Notes: generated from the sequence alone by a model not told the origin. Numbered from the stretch's first letter, positions 45,477-57,724 are shown. The stretch is 64,000 bases of DNA from Glebionis coronaria (GCA_025667525.1 CM046876.1:28359224-28423223), one strand, 5' to 3'. Numbers and translations: made by a program.

Positions 45477-45560
45477 GTAAACATTCGTATTCAAGCGGTG
45501 ACCAATCTGTATTCTTTCAGTATATGTCAATATTTCATCTCTTTAAACTGTATCTTCTAG
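45477..45560 (+). other. Inferred gag intron 1 (84 bp, phase 2)
   Basis: GAG|GTAAAC ... TCTTCTAG|G. T-rich, 84 bp. Joining restores an AGG codon and continues the basic, Gln/Asn/Arg-rich gag linker. Confidence 0.65.
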
Positions 45561-45710
45561 GCAGAAGACTGGGGACCGGTCTTAGCCAGATACTCATCAA
45601 TAGCCTAATCAGCCCAAGGGAAACGGTCAGACTCACGACCGTTCTGCTACGGATAAGCGTGGCGGTAACGATAATTACCGTAACAACGCTGGACAATCCA
45701 ACAGCAGTAG

Positions 45711-45787
45711 GTCCTTATTCTTACGCATTTTCTTATGATTACATGTTATGATTCTTAATTCTGACACATTAGCAAATCTTCTACCAG
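45711..45787 (+). other. Inferred gag intron 2 (77 bp, phase 2)
   Basis: GTAG|GTCCTT ... CTACCAG|G. The donor is weaker (GTCCTT). It has an A/T-rich body with TTCTGAC upstream of a pyrimidine-containing acceptor, and joining again keeps the frame. Confidence 0.6.
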
Positions 45788-45852
45788 GAATCATGGTAAC
45801 AGTAGGGACCAGAACCAGAGAGGTTCACAGCCTAACCGTCCAACTATCACTG

Positions 45853-45926
45853 GTATTAAATCTTACGATTATCCGCATTGTCCTTTGTACCCTATTTTCA
45901 TGTCTCATGTATAGTGTTTTTATCAG
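45853..45926 (+). other. Inferred gag intron 3 (74 bp, phase 1)
   Basis: ACTG|GTATTA ... TTTTATCAG|GA. Joining creates a GGA codon in the same frame as the knuckle-bearing ORF downstream. Confidence 0.65.
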
Positions 45927-46381
45927 GATCTCAGCCAGTCAGGACACCTGTTGGAGGATATACTCATCCTCTTTGCTCTACTTGCCACCGTAGGCACCCA
46001 GGTCCATGTTGCTGCGATAGTGACGCATGCTTTAAGTGTGGTCTTCCTGGCCATCGCATGAAGGATTGCCGCAAGGGCGAGATGGAGGGTACATCAGGAC
46101 ATGCTGATACCAAGCCGCCTCCTACTACTGGACGCGTTTACACGACATCTCGTGATCAGGCTAACAAGTCTACAGGTACCATAACTGGAATCTTGTATAT
46201 GTATGGTCAAGTTGCATGTGTTCTGTTTGATACGGGTGCTACTCACTCGGTCATTTCTACTGCTTATGCCAAGAATGTTAGGATACTCCCCATGCCACTA
46301 GAGAATATACTGAGTATTTCCACGCCTTTGAGACTCTGTACGCATAACCCATGTATACAAGAGCCTTCCCCTAGAGTTTGA

Positions 46382-47572
46382 CGACAATGTTCGTCCTTTT
46401 GACGCACTTCCGCTGGACATGAATGATTTTGACATGATTTTGGGCATGGATTGGCTATCCAAGCATCATGCTACCATAGACTTCCATTCATATCGAGTCA
46501 TCTTCGGTGATGTTAATGCGCCAGAGTACATTCACAACGGGTTTGTACCCGGCAGGTCTGTACAAATCATATCAACCTTGCAAGCACGTGCACTACTTTC
46601 ACATGGTTGTGAGGGTTATCTAGCTACTGTTCATGACATGGATACTGAATCCCCATCATCTCAGAATCAGCTAATAGTGTCAGAATTCCCATATGTGTTT
46701 CCAGAAGAACTTCCGGACATACCACCTGCACGTGAAGTAGAATTTAATATCGAGCTCATCCCAGGAGCTGAGCCGATTTCCAAGGCTCCTTATCGCATGG
46801 CCCCCATAGAGTTAAAGGAGTTGAAGGATCAATTGCAAGAACTTCTGGAACGAGGCTTTATTCGACCGAGCGCATCTCCATGGGGCGCACCGGTCTTATT
46901 CGTCAAGAAGAAGGACGACACTATGCGTCTTTGCATAGACTATCGCGAGTTCAACAAGATTACCATCAAGAATAGGTATCCACTACCACGTATAGACGAT
47001 CTGTTTGACCAACTCCAAGGGGCCAAACATTTCTCCAAGATTGATCTAAGGTCAGACTATCATCAGCTACGGGTTAAGGAGCAGGACATCGCCAAGACTG
47101 CTTTCCGTACACGCTATGGCTACTACGAATTTGTAGTCATGCCATTTGGCCTAACCAATGCTCCAGCAGTGTCATGGAGTTGATGAACAGAATCTTCCAT
47201 GAATTTCTGGATAAGTTTGTCATTGTCTTCATCGATGACATCCTGATTTTCTTTAAGTCCAAGGAGGAACACGAAGACCATCTTCGTACAGTACTACAGA
47301 TTCTTCGCCAGAAGCAGTTGTATGCTAAATTCTCCAAGTGTGAGTTCTGGTTAGACAAGGTGGCATTCTTAGGTCACATTGTATCAGCAGAAGGAATCAC
47401 GATAGATCCAGCAAAGTTTGAGGCTATTACCAAATGGCCGAGGCCGACATCAGCGACTGAAGTCCAGAGTTTCCTTGGCTTAGCTGGTTATTACCGTAGG
47501 TTCGTGGAGAACTTTTCCCACCTAGCACTACCATTGACCAAACTGATGCGGAAAGGGGAGAAATTCGTCTAG
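46382..47572 (+). pseudogene. Tekay-like reverse transcriptase
   Basis: The frame includes DMILGMDWL (linker after protease), [48 protein letters not shown] and [12 protein letters not shown] one-base deletion near 47170 shifts the frame; the catalytic box [10 protein letters not shown] follows in the next frame (47174-47572) with GHIVSAEGI and [16 protein letters not shown]. The RT box has both aspartates. The frame ends at TAG 47570-47572, where the family has Trp (TGG). Confidence 0.88.
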
Positions 47573-48945
47573 ACTGAAGAACGAGAGAAGAGCTTTGAAG
47601 ACCTGAAGCAGAAGTTAGTATCTACACCTATTCTTACTCTCCCATCTGGTACGGGTGGATTTCAAATCTACAGTGATGCATCGGGGAAGGGACTTGGCTG
47701 TGTTCTCATGCAACATGGGAATGTGATCGCGTACGCTTCACGGCAGCTTAAGCCTTATGAGGAAAATTACCCTACGCATGACTTGGAACTTGCAGTAGTC
47801 GTATTTGTATTGAAGATATGGAGGCACTACTTGTATGGAGAATCATGTGACATTTTCACGGACCACAAGAGCTTGAAGTATATCTTCACTCAACGTGAAT
47901 TGAACATGAGACAGAGGAGATGGCTAGAGCTGTTAAAGGATTATGACATTAGTCTGCAGTATCATCCCGGCAAGGCGAATGTAGTGGCAGATGCACTTAG
48001 CAGAAAGTCTGGAATGATCAACGGCATTAAAATTGAGGAGGAAATCATAAGAGACTTAGAGCGACTAGACATAGAGATCATGGTACGTGGACATCACGGT
48101 TACTGGGCTAATCTTAGAGTAGAACCCGAGTTACTCTCTAAGATCAAGGAAGCTCAGAAACATGATGGAGAAATCTGGGCGATAATTCAGAATTTGGAGA
48201 AGCAGACAGAATTCAGAGTAGATGCAGATGGTATCTTATGGCAGGGCACGAGACTTTGTGTTCCTGATGATCAAGAACTCCGGGAAGCCTTGTTAGCTGA
48301 GGCTCATAGCTCCCCATTCTCTATACATCCTGGTTCGACCAAGATGTACCATGACATCAAGCAGTACTTTTGGTGGAGTGGTATGAAACAGGATGTTGCT
48401 ACTTACGTCTCCAAATGTCTTACCTGCCAGCAGGTCAAGATCGAGCATCAGCGATCCGGCGGTCTTCTTCAACCGTTAGATATTCCAGAGTGGAAGTGGG
48501 ACAAAATCACCATAGATTTTGTTACTGGTCTTCCGCTAACCAAGAGGAAGCACGATGTTATTTTGGTTATCGTTGATCGACTTACCAAATCAGCTCATTT
48601 CTTACCGATCCGCAAGGAAGATCCGGTCAGTAAACTCGCCGATAGTTATAAAAGGGAGATCATGAGACTTCACGGTGCTCCTTCCAGCATCGTCTCAGAC
48701 AGAGATCCTCGATTCACTTCACGATTCTGGAGAAGTCTGCAGAAAGCTTGGGGTACACAACTTAAGCTTAGCATGGCTTTTCATCCTCAAACAGACGGGC
48801 AGTCAGAGCGAACGATTCAGACATTAGAAGACATGTTGAGGTCATGTGCGTTGGAATGGACGGGTGATTGGGACGATTATATATGTTTGGTGGAGTTTGC
48901 ATACAACAACAGTTGGCACGCAAGTATCAAGTGTGCTCCTTTCTA
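47573..48945 (+). pseudogene. Tekay-like RNase H and integrase
   Basis: RNase H starts just after the stop, with [28 protein letters not shown] and the ADALSRK end motif. It is followed by a linker and the integrase: zinc domain (H...H with CLTCQQVK), the core with [19 protein letters not shown] and [13 protein letters not shown], giving D-D-E in order, then AYNNSW. All core catalytic residues appear intact. A TAG at 48943-48945 replaces the Glu expected before MLYGRKCR. Confidence 0.88.
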
Positions 48946-49553
48946 GATGTTGTATGGCAGGAAGTGTCGCGCCCCAATCTGTTGGGATCAGGTTGGTGAG
49001 CGAACACTTGAAGGACCAGAAATCATAGAGCTGACTAATGAGAAGGTCACAGTAGCTAAGCAGAAACTGCAAGAAGCACGGTCACGTCAGAAGAGTTATG
49101 CAGATAAGCATCGTAGGGACTTACATTTTAACGTAGGAGATCACGTTTTCCTTAAGGTTTCGCCGGCACGTGGTGTTAGACGTTTTGGGAATCAAAGGGA
49201 AGCTCAATCCTCGATTCATCGGACCGTTTGATATCATTGAACGAGTCGGTGAAGTATCTTACCGTTTAGCGTTACCTCCGCAGCTTTCTCATGTTCACAA
49301 TGTTTTCCATGCATCCTTACTCAAAGGGTACCAGTATCATCCCCTTAACATGGTTCGGTATCCACTGGAACAGATTCGTGAAGATCTCACTTTCATAGAA
49401 GAACCCGAATGAGTTCTTGACAGACAAGAACAAGTCAAGAGAAGGAAGACGATTCCATTCGTCAAAATCCTTTGGAGGGATCATACCGAGCGAGAAGACA
49501 CTTGGGAAACAGAGGAGACTATCCGGGATTTTTACCCTCATTTCATATTTTGA
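48946..49553 (+). pseudogene. Tekay-like integrase C-terminus and chromodomain-like tail
   Basis: MLYGRKCRAPICW continues from the integrase. The GPFDIIERVGEVSYRLALPP motif lies in a second frame (from 49170) after a frame slip near 49180. After TGA at 49410-49412 the same frame carries the chromodomain-like end VLDRQEQVKRRKTIPFVKIL with WRDHTEREDTWETE (49413-49553). Such a domain targets integration to heterochromatin in chromoviruses and supports the Tekay/Del assignment. Confidence 0.85.
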
Positions 49554-49630
49554 ATTCGGGTATGTTCTTCTTTTCCAGTTTACATTATCTATAATTCGAG
49601 GACGAATTATTATTTTTAGGGGGGAAGAGT
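49554..49630 (+). other. 3' end of the Tekay-like internal region with PPT
   Basis: ATTCGAGGACGAATTAT then TTTTTAGGGGGGAAGAGT abuts the 3' LTR at 49631; the G/A run is the probable PPT. Confidence 0.8.
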
Positions 49631-52502
49631 TGTAAACCCCGCATGCTTTTACCATGAATAGTATCCTTACGATCGTACGTACATGATTAGAACTTTCCTT
49701 TTATAACATGTTTACGTTTCACGAATTAGAATTACAAGTATTACGTACGTGTTATAACACGATAAGTATTTATTACGTATTAAGACACAATAATTATTTC
49801 AAGAATAATTATAATCACGAATACACGAACATGAAATCATGAACGTAAATTAATCACGAGCTAATATTATGTATGTATGTATATTTATTACGATCACGAA
49901 TAAATATATTAAGTCACTAACAATAACTAATTAAATCACGTAAAACACGAACACGAGAACACACTTATTATTTAGTCACGGAAAATGTTCGGGTTACTCC
50001 CCATGTGGGCCCCTACCCGCGAACACAACAAGAGAAAAGGGCCAAGCCCATTAAAATTTACTAAACATGAATTAAGGGAAAAGATTATTTTCATTATAAC
50101 AAGACTTAGAAAATAACTAAAAACTCTAAAAAAAAATTCTCCTTCTCCTTGTCTTGGCCGCCGGGTTCTACACACACCAAAGGGGTGTTTGATTAATTTT
50201 TGGTGTTCATTTATTGCAAGGATTGTTAGTGTGTTCATCATTCTTTGATTCACGTGATCGGTATAACCCTAACCTCTTTTATTTTATGTTTTTGAATTAC
50301 AAATCACATAAAATCATGAATGTTTTGAATAATAAATTAAAAACAAGCTATTAATCATGTTTTTTAATCATGGGGTATAACTAATTATAGGTTAAGGGGG
50401 TGTTTTTTGTGGTCGACGCCTAACCGAGCCCCAAGGGGGTCTCGGCTTGGGTTTTACTCGCACCACGGAGACCTTAAGGCCTCGGTTTGGTGGTTGTGGT
50501 GTCACGGCAGCAAGGAAAAGGGAGACCCCGACCTAGGTCGGGGCATGGTGGTGCATTTGGGTCCGGTTCATGGGTTTAAACACGGGTCCGGTTCACACAT
50601 GTTTAGATTTAAAACACGGTCCGGTTCATGAGTTATATTTACAAGGTTAAATATATTTTTTTACAAGTTATATTTTTTTCAAGACTTAAATTGAATTAAT
50701 TAAAAACATGAACATGATTAATTTAATTTACATGACTTAGGTTATTAATTTTATTATTAATACATAAATTTTAACCTAAGTATTTATCATTTAATTAGAC
50801 TATATAATTAATTAATTATTAAAATCATGACCTATAATTAACTAATTTACATGACTAAGGTTATATTATTAATAGATAATAATACATGTTTTAACCTAAG
50901 TATTTTTCACCTTTATTTAATTAAACCATGTTATATTTAATTAAATACTTTAACCTATAGTTTAATTAATTCACATGAAATAATTAATAAACTATACTAT
51001 ATAATTACATGACTTAGAATATTAATCAGTAAACACTTAAGCTTATATTATTAGCTTAATTATCCAGCTTATATCTAATAATGAAAACTTTCTATTTTTA
51101 GAAACTTATTTAATTAAGGCAGCTAATCTATTTATGGAAACTTTCTATTTTTGGAAACGTATCAATTTTAAGCAGTAAATCTATTTTTGGAAACTTTCTA
51201 TTTTTGGAAACTTTCTATTTTTGGAAACTTTCTATTTTAGGAAACCTGCTTTTTTAGAAAGTTACTTATTATTACACAACAAGTATAACAATACATAAAA
51301 TACAAGTAATACTTAATCAGAATAGACAGAATATATGATAAACACAGTATAAAGGTTAAATCAGTAAAACATGACATGAACATATAAAACAAGCTAAGAC
51401 ATGATATAAAACCAGTACGTACTCAGTAATCAGATACTTATACACGTATGTATTTATGTAGCATTAGTGATACCGAAGTAGGACTCTCTTCCGTTCGTCT
51501 TCTTCGTTCACTGGACACAAGGTACGGATTCTCCGTCCCTTCAGTATGGACATTCTTTCCTTATTAGGATTTCCTGTATGCAGCCAACTATTTCCCCAGT
51601 ATATGTTTTATATGTTTTTTAATTGCTTATGTTTAATCAGAATACCTAAAGCCATATACATGCATGACCAGTTTCACCTAGTTATGGAGGTACCATAACC
51701 ATAACACTGGAGGCACCAGTGTTATGACTTCACCACGGCGGAGTGATAGCTCGTGGCGTCCCTTTCAGCTTTTGGCCATATTATTAATATCAGGTGGGGC
51801 ATATGGGTGCATCCTAGTTTACATGTTTTCAGCAGATTATTCAGTGTGAATGTGGTGTGTGCCTTGCATCCTTCATAAGGAGTTGATCCCTCCTACCCAA
51901 AACCAGTATATTATAGAGGCAGCCCCTCTAATTTGCATGACGAGGTCACCCCTCCAAGTATTCATGCACGTTGATATTTCATGACCTATAATGGCTAATG
52001 GTAAATATGTTAAACAGTTTTTACAAGATAAACATAAGGCTTTTCAAACTATAAAACCAGTTTTACTAAGATATAACCAGGTTATCCAGGACTTAGTCTT
52101 TTCCGCTGCTTCATGTTTCTATGCTTATATTATTCATGCTATACTTGTATATCCGTCCACTGAGCGTTATGCTCAGCCGTTTTCCTTTTCATGTTCCTAA
52201 AACGGCAGGTACTCAGGGACGCTTGTAGACTTTAAGCGTACGTGCATATGGATTGGAAGCTTCCTAGCTTTCTTTACTCTATGCATTTCTTTATACTTTG
52301 ATACTCATTTCCATGGACATTGTTTAGTCCTTTCATTTACAGTACTTATGTTTGTGTGTGATGAGTTCTACTTTTGGGGTACCGATGTTTGATTCTGGTT
52401 TTTCCTTTATGGTCATGTAATGTTTAGACATTTATCCTTGTATGCTTTGATGACACGCCATAATCACGCGTGACATTTCATTTATCGAAATGGGGTGTTA
52501 CA
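49631..52502 (+). repeat. 3' LTR of the Tekay-like element
   Basis: 2872 bp, TG...CA, followed by TSD copy GCATG (52503-52507). It is similar to 41389-44297, with a shorter minisatellite. Confidence 0.93.
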
Positions 52503-52507
52503 GCATG

Positions 52508-53326
52508 TCCGTTGTGCCTTCCAGCACTACAGTGAAGAAGGCTCTGGCCACCCTTCGTCCTCATGATGACGATGACAAACCCTTCACCACCCAAGGCTTC
52601 CAAAACAAATCACTGATCAAAGTGAATTACTTTTCACCCACCTGGAGGACGCTGATGCTGTACATTGTGAAATGTTTGGGAGGAAACCAGGGGTCACATG
52701 ATCAGGTTAATGGTGCTCAGCAAGCAATCGCTTATAGCTTAATTTGGGGGCAAGATATAGGGATCGCCCACATACTTTACACTGACCTCATCGCAAAGCT
52801 GGAAAACAAAGGGAAGAAGCATCGACTGGCCACTATCTGCTACACAAGATATCTCTCTCTCCTCATAGAGGATATGCTTGGTGAAACCTACACTAATGAT
52901 GAACTTCACTCCTTCTCTCCCTATCGCATCACTCCAGCCTCGCTAAAGACTCCCTTGGAGGATGAAGTGCCTCTCAGCAGGCATATGATGCAGGTTGCTG
53001 GGTTACTAGCTGATGATGGAGAGCCCTTGATCCCTCACAATGAGGTGAATGCTAAAAGACAAACTGACAAGTCTTTGTCCAAGACCTCTGTGCAGTCCAC
53101 TTCTCAGTCTAAGGCGCTCAAGGAAAAGAAAAAGAAGAGGAAAGACATCCCCCTTTCCTTTGAAACCCCTTCTGTTAATCCTTCCAAGAAGAAGAAGACC
53201 AAGAAGAACCCATCCCCTTCTCTAGAGGATTTGATTGAAGAGCCTACTGTTGACAAACAACCAGAGTCTAGTTTCTCCTTGTCAGCAGAGACGACTAAGA
53301 ACCTTCTCAACACTGATATCTCTCAG
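52508..53326 (+). pseudogene. Sirevirus ORF3, second segment
   Basis: Continues the frame of 41038-41388 after the second TSD copy. It includes LMLYIVKCLGGNQGSHDQ and ICYTRYLSLLIEDMLGE, then a Lys-rich, Ser/Pro-rich low-complexity part (KEKKKKRK, PSKKKKTKKN) that could act as a nuclear localisation signal. It ends at CAG|GTATTA, an apparent donor site. Read-through beyond 53326 ends at TAG 53389. Confidence 0.75.
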
Positions 53327-54070
53327 GTATTAGTTCTCCATTTTTTATCTCTTGGAGGATCACATACAATCACTCTCAAAATTCTGTAGGAGAGAGTGTT
53401 GAAGTCTTAGGGTTTGCTTCAACCCATAGAGTGTCTGTGTCAGCACCTAGAACTCTTAGGATTATCTGTACACTCTGTCTTAACACTAGGATATGATTCA
53501 CTTGTGCTCATAACACACCCCGATGATCCTTCACCCTCTGGACTGTGCTCTTTTCCATAACAACTTGAGCCTGCTATAGGTCCCGACCCAGAGTCTCTGC
53601 ACCTCACGTGTTCTCTGGGTCCCCTCATATGAAAAGAGTCCCAAAGAATTTATTCTTTTGGGGGGACTGAATAATCACCCTCAGTCTTCCTAGGGGCAGC
53701 GATAAACGGCGACCTTTAACTTCCATTAACTCACAATTAAAAGAGTCCCAAGGAGAAATCCTTCAAGGGGAGTTGGATAATCACACCCAGCTATCCTAGG
53801 GGCAGCGAACGACAACCATTCACCACATAGTTTTCACAAATCAAAAGAGTCCCAAGGAGTAATCCTTATGGGGGAGCTGGATAATCACACCCAGCTATCC
53901 TAAGGGCAGCGAATGGCGACCCTTCAACATATCGGTTTCACACTAAAAGAGTCCCAAGGAGAAATCCTTAGGGGGGCTGGATAATCACACCCAGCTTTCC
54001 TAGGGGCAGCGAATGGCGATCTATAACTTCATATTTATTTCACACTGGTTACTAACAAATGTCATAACAG
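53327..54070 (+). other. Inferred 744-bp intron of ORF3
   Basis: Donor CAG|GTATTA and acceptor CATAACAG|GC. Exons on both sides are in phase 0 and the downstream frame is open from 54071. It contains the minisatellite 53636-54045 and no coding frame. Alternatively the interval is an inserted repeat and the splice sites are coincidental. Confidence 0.6.
53636..54045 (+). repeat. Four-copy minisatellite, about 103-bp unit
   Basis: Units start with GAGTCCCAA at 53636, 53743, 53847 and 53949. They share ATCCTTxxGGGGGxCTGGATAATCACxCCCAG-type blocks and a CCTAGGGGCAGCGAA core. The first copy is the most divergent; the last three are more alike. Confidence 0.88.
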
Positions 54071-54936
54071 GCTCATAATCTTCATGAAGAACAACAAAAT
54101 GATGATGCCTATTCCATTGCTGGTGATGATAATGTTGAAGCCCCCCACATTGATCTGGATGCCATGTCAGACATTGACTCCATGCTAGAAGATGAGGTCT
54201 TTATCATTGAAGATGACCTGACCATCTCAGACTATGCTGATATGGATGTTGATGATGACCAAATCACATCCGAATTAAAGCCCATTTCCTTCCCATCAAT
54301 GGCAAATTTTCAAGAACTAGCTGCCAAGAAGCAATGGGACCAGAGGCTTTGTACACCAACCCCAGTTCCCTTCCTCACTCTGCCAAATGTCATGGAACTG
54401 GGGGCAATGAAACACTTGGAACATTTACAACACCTCAAGCCTGTCCATGTTCCTAGAATGAAAGATGTTCAGGAACTAGCCGCGGAGGAACTCTGGGTCA
54501 AGAGGGGAGACATCAGTATCACCAGGCCTAAAGTCACAAATGATGTCATCCTCTCTGAATTTCAAACACTCACTCATGTTGCTGAGGAACTTACCACCAC
54601 CCAAGAGACTTCACTAACTTCACCTATGGAATCCTCTATGACTGCACTTCTTCCGCAACTGTTGGGAAATGCCTTGCAAACTCAACTCGCAGCAGTTCTA
54701 AACCAGAGTCTTCAGCAATACATGCCATCAGTCCTCACCGCAGCTGTCAAAGCCAATGTTGTTGCTATTGCCAAGGCATCTGAGCCTTCCAGGAAACTTC
54801 TTCAGGAGCTATTACAGGAGGAAATCAAAGAAATATTCTTATTTGTTCATCAAGAATTTGTTAAGTTCCTCAAAATTGGATCAGGCACAACTTCTGCCGG
54901 CGCTATGCCTGAGGGGGAGAATTCAGCAACCTCTAC
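54071..54936 (+). pseudogene. Sirevirus ORF3, third segment (exon 2)
   Basis: Opens in phase with 52508-53326 if the intron is removed. It is acidic at first (DIDSMLEDEVFIIEDDL), with repeated QELAAKKQW/QELAAEELW-like motifs and a predicted helical region (LLQELLQEEIKEIFLFVHQ). It is cut at TSD TCTAC (54932-54936) by the small Copia-like element and resumes at 58145. Confidence 0.75.
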
Positions 54937-55350
54937 TGTGGAGTCCATAGATCGTTTAGACTCAATGGCAAAAACCATTATATCTAGGATACTCATCATT
55001 CATATGATTAACATAGCGGAATAGAATAATGATTAAGAACAAGGTGTTAACAAAGATGAATTCTCCCAAAGTGTGTTTGTATTAATAATTAACACAAACA
55101 ACTCTAGGCATGTATACACTGAATCCCATGCCTAGAGACCAAAGCTTGTTGTAGGTTACATAGTGAATGAATAATATGAATGTAAAACCTACGTATGTTT
55201 TCTTTATAAACTAGAAAACATAGCTTACAAAAAAGCTATTAAATTAATAAAAAGACTCCACCAGCTTGTAGTATTTAACTTTGGCAAAACTAGTCCTTGT
55301 CTTCTTATTTTGTTATTTTTGACACATCAACTCATAATTTTGACCCAACA
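54937..55350 (-). repeat. 3' LTR of the small Copia-like element
   Basis: 414 bp, matching 57725-58139 with only a handful of substitutions, which indicates recent insertion. Confidence 0.92.
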
Positions 55351-57724
55351 ATCTTCCCCTAGTTGATGATGTCAAAAACACTTCCCCTTAAGCTCGCATT
55401 CTTTGTAAAACATATAACACCAAGGATAAACAGATTGCATTGTGTAGACTTCTTCCCCTTTTTGACATGATCCAAATAGGGGTCTTGTATGTAAGCAACC
55501 TTGATTTCGACCACTGCTTAAATAATACCACACCACTAGTACAAGTTTTCTATGTCTCAAATTACCCTCCATGAAGAACCGCAGGATGAAATTAAATGAA
55601 TTTGAGCTATAGAAACTCACACAAGTTGTAGTAAAACTAATGAGCAGTAGTAAACACCTTCACCTTAATGTTACATGTAAATGATTAACACATGAACAAT
55701 TTAGCTTCCCCTTAAATTGTGTTAATCATTCTTGAATCTTCAAATTCTGTAGGCTTTATGTAATGATCACATATGGAGAAATCTAATTACGACTTACTTG
55801 ATGATGAAGTAGAATAACCCGAACTTGCGTTCCATGTCTTGTACTAAACATGTAACAAAGAACTTATACTCATGGCACAAAGTATAAGTAGACCTCGATC
55901 CCTTGTCAACATTCTCATCCTTTGTGAGACACTGAGCACGATAATGTAACTCCTTCAAGTGTTATGACAAGTCTTCGTCACCAACCATTAAAAGCACGAA
56001 CAAGTTACCTTAAAAGTCAATGACTGGAAGTTCACGACTTTAAGATATGATAGAACACAAACTCGTGAAAATCTACTTCGTCTTCAAACAAATAATAAAA
56101 ACTTTTCTTCGTAATCAATAGAAATAAAACGAGCCTTTATACCTTTAAGAACTAGTTGCTGTGAATGCACCAAACTCCAAACCAAAACATCTCCAAAACT
56201 GTCTGTCTGCAGCTGCGAATAATACTGTCAGTGGCTTAAATACACGTGTCAGCGACTAGATCAATCCACTATCAACGTGTCAGTGGCTAAATATTATACC
56301 CTTTGTCTACTCGTAGCTTCTGCCCATGTATCACATGCCCTCTACATCACTTGTAACTTTAATCATAAAATAAAGTACTACCTCGTATGAAGTGGTATAG
56401 GGATCATAATACCATACACATCAAAATAGTACAGCCCACGATGCATTTGCCTTTTAGTCTTGTAACCCCACGTGAATGCTCCTTTACTATAATAAATATT
56501 CGTTCCTTTTAGCCTTCTAACAACACAAACCAGTATAGTTTCACGTGAATAATTTTTCTTTTGTCAAAATCAAAAGGAGACATTCCTTTCACTTTCTTTT
56601 CCTGATCACGTGCGTACAACCCACAATCATACATCTAGAACCTTAAATATTTGTATCATACGATATATTCAACATAAACAAGCTGCTTCAACCTTTAATA
56701 TTTGTGGACTGCAAGCCCATCACACGAAGCGACTAACCTGTCATATGGACGTCCTAACAGCCATGGGGTATTTTAGGATCACAATATAATCCCTAAACAA
56801 TAGGAATTTTAAAAACGGATCACATCAATTACTATGTAACATCCCATGAAATCAGCATCCATAATTAGTAACAAATCACAACCAAAACTGCCTCCACAAC
56901 ACGTATCCAAATTAATCACCAGCAAACAACATAATTATTCAGCGAGCAGCATTTGTAAAAGAGAGAAACCACCAAACCCAATAATATAAGCAAATGAGAT
57001 CTTTGCTTATATGAATGAAGACGAATACATACACATACTCATTGCTACTAGGGTTCATCATTGATCCGTGATGAATCAATTCCCCAAGGCTAGTAGCATA
57101 TTAGCAGTAATAAAGACGTCCTTCAAGGTTTCTGTTATTAGAATTTGTAGAAACCCTAATGTGATCAGCCGCCTCTTTAATTTTGATCAACAACAACTCT
57201 AGGTTTAATGTGAAACCCTCATCCAGGGTTTTAATAAATATATAACCAGAAGAGAAACAAGTACTAACCCTTTATACACAATCTGCTAATCATCATCAGG
57301 AACTCGAGACCTAAAGAAAGTCTGATTTGTAGCAGCTTTGTTATTCCACAAGCTTCAACCACCAACTGCTGCTTGTTCATCATGTATAGCACAAAGAAAC
57401 TCTATACGTATCACCACCACAGCTTTATACCAATCTGATCTAGGGTTTATTCATAAAAACCCTAAAAAGAATTCAAATCATGCACCTTTAGCAACAGATT
57501 ATTTGTCACTAAACTGTCACAGATGTGACTACTTCTTCCTCCCATAACTTTAGTGACACCAGATCTGTCACAAAAACGTTGCAAATCTGTCACAGATCTG
57601 ACAGACCGTCGCTAACCCGTCACTAAAATTGTCGCTAATTCTGGACAGTGGCTTCACAGCAACGAACACGAACGTAACACCTTGTATCTCCTAGATATCA
57701 GGAGCCTTAAGCTCTGATACCAAT
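55351..57724 (-). other. Internal region of the small Copia-like element
   Basis: 2.37 kb, AT-rich, without a supported gene on either strand. The minus-strand frame 55372-55620 has no recognised domain. Near 57540-57640 there is a run of ACAGATCTGTCACAAA-like repeats (GTCACTAAA, GTCACAGAT), a small low-complexity patch next to the PBS side. Confidence 0.7.
57711..57722 (-). promoter_or_regulatory. Primer binding site, initiator tRNA-Met
   Basis: Minus-strand TGGTATCAGAGC, two bases inside the right LTR; this fixes the element's orientation. Confidence 0.9.

Larger units (their letters stand above)
44749..46381 (+). pseudogene. Tekay-like gag and protease with three inferred introns
   Basis: ATG 44749 (MVLTREQEQL) opens gag. 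The retrotransposon gag core spans about 44970-45400 (WLAHIEKIFDAMGCD, FRDRVMEQFFPKAEQDKLKREY). Coding then passes through three short GT-AG gaps at 45477-45560, 45711-45787 and 45853-45926. Bridging them keeps one frame, into the CCHC knuckle (CFKCGLPGHRMKDC, about 46032-46073) and the aspartic protease DTGATHSVIS (about 46232). Within the bridged frame two TAG codons (45583-45585, 45601-45603) stand where the repeat of CAG is expected, and a frame slip near 46330-46385 separates protease from RT. Gag forms the particle and protease matures it; this copy cannot. Confidence 0.8.
41389..52502 (+). mobile_element. Tekay-like (chromovirus) Ty3/Gypsy retrotransposon inside ORF3
   Basis: LTRs of 2909 and 2872 bp begin TGTAAA(A)CCCCGC-like and end GGGTGTTACA. 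The TSD GCATG is at 41384-41388 and 52503-52507. The PBS TGGTATCAGAGC (initiator tRNA-Met) is at 44302-44313 and the purine tract AGGGGGGAAGAGT lies before 49631. The order gag, protease, RT, RNase H, integrase and a C-terminal chromodomain-like segment identifies a Tekay/Del chromovirus. Gag appears to be interrupted by three short introns. Stops and frameshifts make the copy non-autonomous. The LTRs differ by a few per cent by eye. Confidence 0.94.

Noticed and set aside
53636..54045. CRISPR-like array
   Set aside because: Units are contiguous tandem repeats without unique spacers, in a plant retroelement.
57338..57547. Small plus-strand ORF inside the small Copia-like element
   Set aside because: Low-complexity and antisense to the element; no motif.
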